A DNA stretch of 64,000 nt from Novosphingobium sp. GTDB lineage: Bacteria > Pseudomonadota > Alphaproteobacteria > Sphingomonadales > Sphingomonadaceae. The stretch lies in contig JAGHZR010000004.1 in assembly GCA_017745295.1 (NCBI GenBank), positions 173,959 to 237,958 of the forward strand, read 5' to 3'. Each line of letters opens with the position of its first letter. Position 1 is the first letter of the stretch. Position numbers and translations under genes: made by a program. A model generated the notes under the pieces. That model had not been told where the DNA came from. It did no database searches and was given only the letters and a program-made list of their open reading frames with translations. Positions 58,647-64,000 of the stretch are shown here, piece by piece.

Positions 58647-59137
58647 TGCGAAAACCGATCCTTGCTCTGGTTCCTTTGGTCCTGCTGTCAGCTTGCGGCC
58701 GGGAGGATCCGGGCAGGGAAGCGGCGGAAGACGCGCAGGACGTGGCCATGGTCGAGCGGATGAGCAAGGAGCCGTTCAAGCCGATCATTCCCCGTGCCAT
58801 CACCGAGATCGACGTGGCCCGCTACGGGCTCGACAAGCCGGGCTGTGCGTTCCGCAAGCCGGGCGAGAAGGACCCGATCTTCATCGCCAATGCGGATGAG
58901 GGCTTCATGCGTATCGGCGGCGATCTCAAGCGCTATGCCGCCAAGAAGGAAAGCGCGCAGTTGCCGGGCAATGCGCGCTCCACTTATGTCGGACTGGCGA
59001 GCTGGGTCGATATGGTGAGCCTGCCGGACAAGGCGGGCGGGTCCGATACGGTGCACTGGCCTGCGAAACTCGTTCTCCACGATGCGCAGGAGCGGGTTGC
59101 TTTCATGTCGGAGGGCGAGGTTACCTGTAGATCCTGA
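58643..59137 (+). CDS. lipoprotein of unknown function downstream of mutL
   Basis: 164 residues from ATG 58643 (or 58646), overlapping the mutL stop. Signal MMRKPILALVPLVLLSAC with lipobox LLSAC. The mature part is acidic/basic mixed and ends with two cysteines (GCAFRKPGEK and EGEVTCRS) that could form a disulfide. I do not recognise the family. Coupled to mutL but probably unrelated in function. Confidence 0.7.
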   Translation: MMRKPILALVPLVLLSACGREDPGREAAEDAQDVAMVERMSKEPFKPIIPRAITEIDVARYGLDKPGCAFRKPGEKDPIFIANADEGFMRIGGDLKRYAAKKESAQLPGNARSTYVGLASWVDMVSLPDKAGGSDTVHWPAKLVLHDAQERVAFMSEGEVTCRS

Positions 59138-59140
59138 GGC

Positions 59141-60397
59141 CTATTTCTTCAGAACTTCCCGGAAAGGCGCATCGTCGCCGTCGCCGTCGGTTGCCTGAGG
59201 AAAGTGAAGAAGATCGCGCAGGAGCGGGGCAATATCGACGTTGTCGAACGGCGCAAGTCTGCCCCGCGGCGCGAAGTCAGGGCCGCTCGCCACGAAGAGC
59301 GCCGCCATTTCCGGAGCGGCATTGTCATAGCCATGCGTGCCGCCGGTAGAGACTTTGTCGGGTCTGGTCGCGGCGATCTGCCAGCCGGTTTCGGCCAGAC
59401 AGAAGAACGGGGCGATGCGCGGATTGCTGCCGTAGTGGAAACGGGCGGGAATGTCCTGCTTGCGCCAGCACTGCATGTGGTCATGCGGCCCTGCCAGTGC
59501 GGCGGCGAGTTTCGCGTCGTTGCCTTCGGTCGGCTTCAATGCCGCAAACGGGCCGGTATCGCCCAGCGTATAGAGCGAAGGATCGGCGATCGTGTCGAGT
59601 GCGACCACTCGTTCGCTGGAGATCGCCGCCATGCCGTGGTCGGCTACGACGATGAGATCGGCGGGCTGCCCGAGTTCGCGCAGGCCCGCGACGAGCTTGC
59701 CGATGTTACCGTCCACCTCGGTGATCGCGGCATCGGTATGGGTATCATCCGGGCCGTAGTGATGACCGGCGGTGTCCACCTGATCGAAATAGAGCGTCAC
59801 CAGTTTGGGCCGGTTCGATGCGGGACGACGCAACCAGTCCAATACCGCATCGACCCGCTGCGTCGGGGATACCGCGGCGTTGAACTGCTGCCAGTCGCGC
59901 GGGCGGATACCGCCGGTTACGGTCTTCCACGGTTCCTTCACCAACGTCCCGCCCCAAGCCACGTTGGAGCCGGGCCAGAACATCGTCGCCGTGTGGATTC
60001 CCGCCTTTTCCGCCGTGACCCAGATCGGTTCCGCCTCGTCCCACCAGTAAGGCTCGTCGCTCGCCATCGTGAACTTCTCGCCGGGATGGGCCGGGTCCTC
60101 GAAGGCATTGGCAATCACGCCGTTGCGGTCCGGCACTTTGCCGGTCACCAGCGCCCAGTGGTTGGGGAAGGTCTTGCTGGGGAACGAAGGGCGCATCGCG
60201 GCGCTGATGCCGCGCGCCGCGATAGCCGAGAGGTTGGGGGTGATCCCGCGATCGAGATAGTCGGCGCGGAAGCCGTCGATCGAGACGAGGATCACGACCG
60301 GTTCGCGCGCCTTCTCGGCGGGCTTGCGGTCGGATTTGGCAGTCGCAGGCGCGGCGAGCAGGGCAAGCGCGCCGAACAGGGGGGCGAGTCTCTTCAT
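59141..60397 (-). CDS. nucleotide pyrophosphatase/phosphodiesterase-type alkaline phosphatase superfamily protein
   Basis: 418 residues with a cleavable signal peptide (MKRLAPLFGALALLAAPATA), so periplasmic or secreted. The first metal ligand Asp41 (VSIDGFRADYL) and nucleophile Thr76 (FPSKTFPNHWALVTG) follow the NPP pattern, with YFDQVDTAGHHYGPDD and VVADHGMAA supplying the second metal site. It should hydrolyse nucleotide or phospho-diesters; the exact substrate is unknown. It converges on the lipoprotein gene with three bases between stops. Confidence 0.9.
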   Translation of the reverse strand: MKRLAPLFGALALLAAPATAKSDRKPAEKAREPVVILVSIDGFRADYLDRGITPNLSAIAARGISAAMRPSFPSKTFPNHWALVTGKVPDRNGVIANAFEDPAHPGEKFTMASDEPYWWDEAEPIWVTAEKAGIHTATMFWPGSNVAWGGTLVKEPWKTVTGGIRPRDWQQFNAAVSPTQRVDAVLDWLRRPASNRPKLVTLYFDQVDTAGHHYGPDDTHTDAAITEVDGNIGKLVAGLRELGQPADLIVVADHGMAAISSERVVALDTIADPSLYTLGDTGPFAALKPTEGNDAKLAAALAGPHDHMQCWRKQDIPARFHYGSNPRIAPFFCLAETGWQIAATRPDKVSTGGTHGYDNAAPEMAALFVASGPDFAPRGRLAPFDNVDIAPLLRDLLHFPQATDGDGDDAPFREVLKK

Positions 60398-60442
60398 ATC
60401 GCCGCCCCCTTAGACCTGCGATCATGACAGGTCGATGTCTTG

Positions 60443-61192
60443 TTATATCATCCTTGCCAGCATCCACAGCGCCATGGCGACCATGAACAGGTTCTCGGTG
60501 AGCGAGACGAAGCCCAGCGGCACCGCGCCCGAACCGCCGACGCAGGCGCACTTGAGTTCGCGCTTGTGGATATAGACCGCGTAGAATACCGAGACCGTGC
60601 CGATACCGCCGATCGCAAGGCCGATGGGGATCGAGAGCCAGGGCAGGGCATGGGCCGTCATCAGCGCGCCCGCCGTCCATTCCAGCACCGGATAGGCATA
60701 GGCATAAGGCACGAAGCGCTTGGCGAGCAGGTCGTAGCCGAGGAACATCGTCGAGAACTGCTCGACATCCTGAAGCTTGAGCATGGCCAGCAGCATCATC
60801 GTCATCGAGACGAACCATTCGGCGCTGCGCAAGGTGAAGGGCGTGCCGAACGCTGCCCAGCTGGCCGCGAGCGCAAGGCCAAGCCCGGTCGCGAAGACTG
60901 CTAGGACGGGGCGATAGGTCTTTGCCTTGGGATCGTGGACCTTGAGCCCGAAATGCGTGCGCAAGTGCGTGTAGCCGCCGATCCGCTTGCCGTCGATGAA
61001 GGTCTGGGGTGTCGTCGCCACGCCCTGTTCGGCCTTGAAGGCATCGACCTGATCGCGCGTGGTCAGCCAGTGGTCCTCGACCTTGTAGCCCAGCTTTTCC
61101 AGCAGGTACTTGGACTTGATCCCCCAAGGGCACGAATGCTTCTCCATGACCATGCGATGGAGAACGGCGATGCGGGCTGGCGTCTGTGTCAT
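60443..61192 (-). CDS. glutaredoxin domain fused to MauE/DoxX-like membrane protein
   Basis: 249 residues from ATG 61190-61192. Residues about 7-85 form a glutaredoxin fold with a monothiol-type active site Cys21-Pro-Trp-Gly24 and TTPQTFIDGKRIGGY (cis-Pro). After a short linker, four membrane helices (about 100-249) resemble MauE with the conserved CACVGGSGAVPLGFVSLTEN cysteine pair. MauE proteins act with thiol-redox partners. The gene starts just inside a MerR-type promoter and the mRNA appears to have no leader. An in-frame start at 61231 lies upstream of the promoter. Confidence 0.85.
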   Translation of the reverse strand: MTQTPARIAVLHRMVMEKHSCPWGIKSKYLLEKLGYKVEDHWLTTRDQVDAFKAEQGVATTPQTFIDGKRIGGYTHLRTHFGLKVHDPKAKTYRPVLAVFATGLGLALAASWAAFGTPFTLRSAEWFVSMTMMLLAMLKLQDVEQFSTMFLGYDLLAKRFVPYAYAYPVLEWTAGALMTAHALPWLSIPIGLAIGGIGTVSVFYAVYIHKRELKCACVGGSGAVPLGFVSLTENLFMVAMALWMLARMI

Positions 61193-61199
61193 GACTCGG

Positions 61200-61231
61200 C
61201 TTATAGCTTCCGTACCATGGTACGGAGTCAA
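61200..61231 (-). promoter_or_regulatory. MerR-type promoter/operator with 20-bp spacer
   Basis: On the minus strand TTGACT (61231-61226), a 20-bp spacer and TATAAG (61205-61200). The spacer carries the perfect dyad CCGTACCATGGTACGG (61225-61210). Over-long 19-20 bp spacers are the hallmark of MerR-activated promoters, and the sequence closely resembles the mercury-resistance operator of Tn21. The ATG of the glutaredoxin-MauE gene is seven bases past the -10 box. Confidence 0.85.
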
Positions 61232-61233
61232 GC

Positions 61234-61674
61234 ATGGCCCTGACGATTTCGGAACTGGCGCGTTCGAGCGGCGTCGGCGTGGAGACGGTGCGGTTCTACC
61301 AGCGCAAGGGATTGCTGTTCGATCCGCGCCCGGCGGCGACCGGGGGCGCGAAAGGCCAGCGGCATTACGGCGAGGAAGACGTGCGGCGGCTGCGCTTCAT
61401 CCGCTCGGCCAAGGCGGCGGGCTTCATTCTCGACGAGATCGCCGAACTCATCAGCCTCGATCACACCGGAGACCGGCCGAGGGCGCGGGAAATGGCGCAA
61501 GTGCGCCTGGCGGCGCTGGACCTCGAAATCGCCGGACTGGAAGCGGCACGGCAATCATTGCGGCGACTAGCGCAGGAATGCGCGGGGTCGGACGAGGGGC
61601 CTTGCCCTATCCTCGAATCTTTCGAGGAAACGGCTTCATGTGGCGGCGCAGGCTCGAAAACCTGCGCCGCCTGA
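61234..61674 (+). CDS. MerR family metal/thiol-responsive regulator
   Basis: 146 residues. The N-terminal winged helix (ISELARSSGVGVETVRFYQRKGLL, residues 5-28, shown in part) is very close to mercuric MerR. The dimerisation helix follows. The C-terminal loop has Cys116 and Cys124 (QECAGSDEGPCPIL), spaced eight apart as in CueR, while the first MerR ligand (Cys82) is not conserved; Cys136 and Cys144 add a tail pair. It may sense a soft metal or a thiol stress. The divergent glutaredoxin-MauE gene is its likely target. Confidence 0.88.
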   Translation: MALTISELARSSGVGVETVRFYQRKGLLFDPRPAATGGAKGQRHYGEEDVRRLRFIRSAKAAGFILDEIAELISLDHTGDRPRAREMAQVRLAALDLEIAGLEAARQSLRRLAQECAGSDEGPCPILESFEETASCGGAGSKTCAA

Positions 61675-61679
61675 CATAT

Positions 61680-62780
61680 TCAGACGTTGAACTTGAAATG
61701 CAGGACGTCGCCGTCGTGCACCACGTATTCCTTGCCTTCCTGACGCAGCTTGCCGGCTTCCTTGGCGCCGGATTCGCCGTTCAGCGCGATATAGTCGTCA
61801 TAGGCGATGGTCTCGGCACGGATGAAGCCGCGCTGCATGTCCGAGTGGATCTCGCCGGCGGCGTCGGGGGCCTTGGCCCCCTTGTGCACGGTCCAGGCGC
61901 GGGCTTCCTTGGGGCCGACGGTGAAGAAGGTCAGCAGGCCGAGCAAGTCGTAACCGGCGCGGATGATGCGGGCGAGACCGGTTTCGTGGAGGCCCATTTC
62001 CTCGAGGAAGACCATGCGCTCCTCGTTGTCCATGCCCACCAGATCGGCTTCGATCGCGGCGGAGACGATGACGGCGGTGGCGCCTTCGGCCTTGGCCTTT
62101 TCGAACACGCGGGCCGAGAAATCATTGCCTTCGGCGGCGGATTCTTCCTCGACGTTGCAGACGTAGAGCACCGGCTTGGCGGTGAGCAGCTGGGCCTGCG
62201 CGAATACGCGGGCTTCGTCGTCGTCCTTGGGCTGGGTCAGGCGGGCGGGCTTGCCGTCGCGCAGCAGTTCCAGCGTCTGGCCGAGGACCGAGGCGATGAT
62301 CTTCGATTCCTTGTCGCCCTGCGCGGCCTTCTTCTGCGCGGCGGGAACGCGCTTTTCCAGGCTTTCGAGGTCGGAAAGCAGCAACTCGGTCTCGACTGTT
62401 TCGGCATCGGCGATGGGATCGACGCGCTCGTCGACGTGCTGGATGTCGTCGTTCTCGAAGCAGCGCAGGACGTGGACGATCGCGTCCACCTCGCGGATGT
62501 TGCCGAGGAACTGGTTGCCCAGACCTTCACCCTTCGAGGCGCCGCGTACGAGACCGGCGATGTCCACGAACGACAGCTGCGTCGGGATGATCTTGGCCGA
62601 ACCGGCGATCTCGGCCAGCTTGTCGAGGCGCGGATCGGGCACGCCGACCTGGCCGACGTTGGGCTCGATCGTGCAGAAAGGATAGTTGGCCGCCTGCGCT
62701 GCCTGCGTTTCGGTGAGCGCATTGAACAAGGTCGACTTGCCGACATTGGGCAGGCCCACGATTCCGCAACGGAAACCCAT
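61680..62780 (-). CDS. ychF: redox-regulated ATPase YchF
   Basis: Obg-family P-loop protein that hydrolyses ATP and interacts with ribosomes. 366 residues from ATG 62778-62780 (MGFRCGIVGLPNVGKSTLFNAL). Features: G1 GLPNVGKST, PFCTIEPNVG, DIAGLVRGASKGEGLGNQFL, coiled-coil insertion and a C-terminal TGS domain (FTVGPKEARAWTVHKGAKA). It converges on the MerR-family gene with five bases between them. An in-frame start at 62873 is not conserved. Confidence 0.97.
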   Translation of the reverse strand: MGFRCGIVGLPNVGKSTLFNALTETQAAQAANYPFCTIEPNVGQVGVPDPRLDKLAEIAGSAKIIPTQLSFVDIAGLVRGASKGEGLGNQFLGNIREVDAIVHVLRCFENDDIQHVDERVDPIADAETVETELLLSDLESLEKRVPAAQKKAAQGDKESKIIASVLGQTLELLRDGKPARLTQPKDDDEARVFAQAQLLTAKPVLYVCNVEEESAAEGNDFSARVFEKAKAEGATAVIVSAAIEADLVGMDNEERMVFLEEMGLHETGLARIIRAGYDLLGLLTFFTVGPKEARAWTVHKGAKAPDAAGEIHSDMQRGFIRAETIAYDDYIALNGESGAKEAGKLRQEGKEYVVHDGDVLHFKFNV

Positions 62781-62906
62781 GTGTAACTCCGGAAGAAATG
62801 TTTGGCCGCGCCTTAGCGTCACTCCGCCCGTATTACCAGTTGCGCGGCGAGTCTTTGTTGAGCGGGGCTTCACGGAAATTTCAGGGCTTGGCCCTAGACC
62901 CGCCTC

Positions 62907-64000
62907 ATGAAAGCCGCCGTTCGCCCGTCGCTTGCCGCTCTGGCCTTCGCTTTGCTCGGGGGATGCGGCGATAGCGAACCGGCTCCGTTCGACAAGGCGC
63001 GCGCCGATTTTGCCGCGCAGGACTATCAGGCGGTGCGGACGCGCCTGTTCGCGGCGTTGGAGCAGGAGCCGGGCAATCGCGAGGCGCTGGTACTGCTGGC
63101 GCGTACGCAGATCGCGCTGGGCGATGCCGAGGCCGCCGAGCGCGCGATCGCGCGTCTCGAAACGGCGGGAGAGAAAGGCGCTGGGCTGAAACGCCTGAAA
63201 GCGGGGCTGGTGCTTCTGCGCGGCCGGGCGTCCGAGGCGATTGCGCTCATTGTAAACGATTTCGACACCGACGCCTGGCGCCTCCGGGCGGAGGCCTACC
63301 TCGCTATGGGCGACGACAAGGCAGCGGCGGAGGCCTTTGCGCGGGGCATGCAGGCGGGGAACGACCTGCCGCTCGCGGTCGCCTATGCACGTTTCGCGCT
63401 CGCGGTAGGAGACCTGTCTCGCTGCGATATGATTTTATCGAAAATGCGGGATTTTGCGTCTAACTCCTACAACACGTTCGTACTTGCCGGAGACCTCGCA
63501 AGCGCGCGTGGCGAGACCGATCGGGCAATTGCCGCCTACCGCCGGACGGTGGCCGCTTATCCGGACAAGGTTCCGCCCATGCTCACGCTGGCGAATGCCT
63601 ACGCTGGGCAGGGCAAGGTCGATGAGGCGATGGCAGTGCTGGAAAAGGCACGGAAAGTAGCTCCCGGCGATCCGGCGCTGGAAGGGCTGCGCATCCGCCT
63701 GTTGGCCGAGAAAGGCGAATGGGAGACGATCCGGTTCGCCCTGCAAGGCCGGGAAGCAGGCCTCGATCCGTCATCGCAGCTGGGTCTTGCTTATGGAGAG
63801 GCCCTGCTGCGGCTCGGTCAGGCCGAACAGGCGCGCGTGCTGTTCAGTCGTGCGGTACTGCTGGACCCGGCGAACCCCCATTGTCGGATGATGCTGGGCG
63901 AAGCGCTGCTGGCGACGGGAGATTCAAGAGGAGCATGGAAAACGCTGGAGCCGCTCAGCGCCAGCCAGCTTGCGCCTGCCGCCGTGCTGGAGCTTGCGGA
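62907..64000 (+). CDS. TPR-repeat lipoprotein (3' end outside the window)
   Basis: Open from ATG 62907 to the last base; 364 codons visible. It starts MKAAVRPSLAALAFALLGGC, a lipoprotein signal with lipobox LLGGC. The rest is tandem TPR-like helices (AALEQEPGNREALVLLARTQ, MLTLANAYAGQGKVDEAMAV, LLDPANPHCRMMLGEALLA). The design resembles TPR lipoproteins of exopolysaccharide/PEP-CTERM loci such as PrsT, but that is a guess without the 3' end and its neighbours. It is divergent from ychF. Confidence 0.8.
   Translation, partial: MKAAVRPSLAALAFALLGGCGDSEPAPFDKARADFAAQDYQAVRTRLFAALEQEPGNREALVLLARTQIALGDAEAAERAIARLETAGEKGAGLKRLKAGLVLLRGRASEAIALIVNDFDTDAWRLRAEAYLAMGDDKAAAEAFARGMQAGNDLPLAVAYARFALAVGDLSRCDMILSKMRDFASNSYNTFVLAGDLASARGETDRAIAAYRRTVAAYPDKVPPMLTLANAYAGQGKVDEAMAVLEKARKVAPGDPALEGLRIRLLAEKGEWETIRFALQGREAGLDPSSQLGLAYGEALLRLGQAEQARVLFSRAVLLDPANPHCRMMLGEALLATGDSRGAWKTLEPLSASQLAPAAVLELA

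Overview
The window is GC-rich chromosomal DNA from an alphaproteobacterium, almost certainly a sphingomonad (Novosphingobium or a close relative). The evidence is the gene order (nuoLMN-birA-coaX-rnj-DUF1467; gltX/gltA-comEC-lexA; trp genes joined to moaC-moeA; mreBCD-mrdA-rodA), the alphaproteobacterial GAAC-N7-GAAC SOS box and the many 1-4 bp stop/start overlaps. About 58 protein genes, four tRNA genes and a set of hairpin terminators fill nearly all of it. I see no insertion sequence, prophage, CRISPR array or foreign island.

Layout. 1-7.5 kb: end of the complex I operon (nuoL partial, nuoM, nuoN), then birA, coaX, rnj and a DUF1467 gene, closed by a strong terminator. 7.6-14.3 kb: the least explained region. 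It holds a membrane-anchored coiled-coil protein of 889 residues (TipN-like architecture), a divergent Hpt-fold protein without its phospho-histidine, a two-domain membrane protein, an unknown helical protein, and a histidine kinase whose H-box histidine is replaced. 14.3-20.5 kb: a small membrane protein, gltA, gltX, comEC and lexA with an SOS box. 20.5-28.9 kb: a long co-directional run ppiD-trpE-(DUF2233 lipoprotein)-trpG-trpD-trpC-moaC-moeA. 29-32.4 kb: tpiA, secG, pyrG.

32.4-42.9 kb: an AEC permease; an hsp20 gene with a heat-shock (sigma-32 type) promoter and a ROSE-like RNA thermometer; glutaredoxin, a nitrilase-family hydrolase and a DUF1178 gene; tRNA-Arg(CCU); a Tat-exported GDPD; ribH and an HTH-RibBX fusion next to a 12-bp inverted repeat; an enoyl-CoA hydratase and an SDR; a glycerate-kinase-like protein; and a YihY protein. 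43-50.2 kb: tamA-tamB-small lipoprotein and a PilZ protein. 50.3-56.5 kb: three tandem tRNA-Lys(CUU) genes and the rod-shape operon mreB, mreC-mreD-mrdA-rodA. 56.8-64 kb: mutL-lipoprotein, a nucleotide pyrophosphatase-type phosphodiesterase, a divergent MerR regulator / glutaredoxin-MauE pair with a mer-like operator and an apparently leaderless transcript, ychF, and the start of a TPR lipoprotein.

Most genes are core housekeeping. The best candidates for new biology are the degenerate phosphorelay cluster beside the TipN-like gene (with a repeated upstream motif), the mer-like operator driving a glutaredoxin-MauE fusion, the HTH-RibBX fusion with its nearby palindrome, and the hsp20 5' leader. 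All functional statements rest on reading the sequence and on family knowledge. No database search was run.
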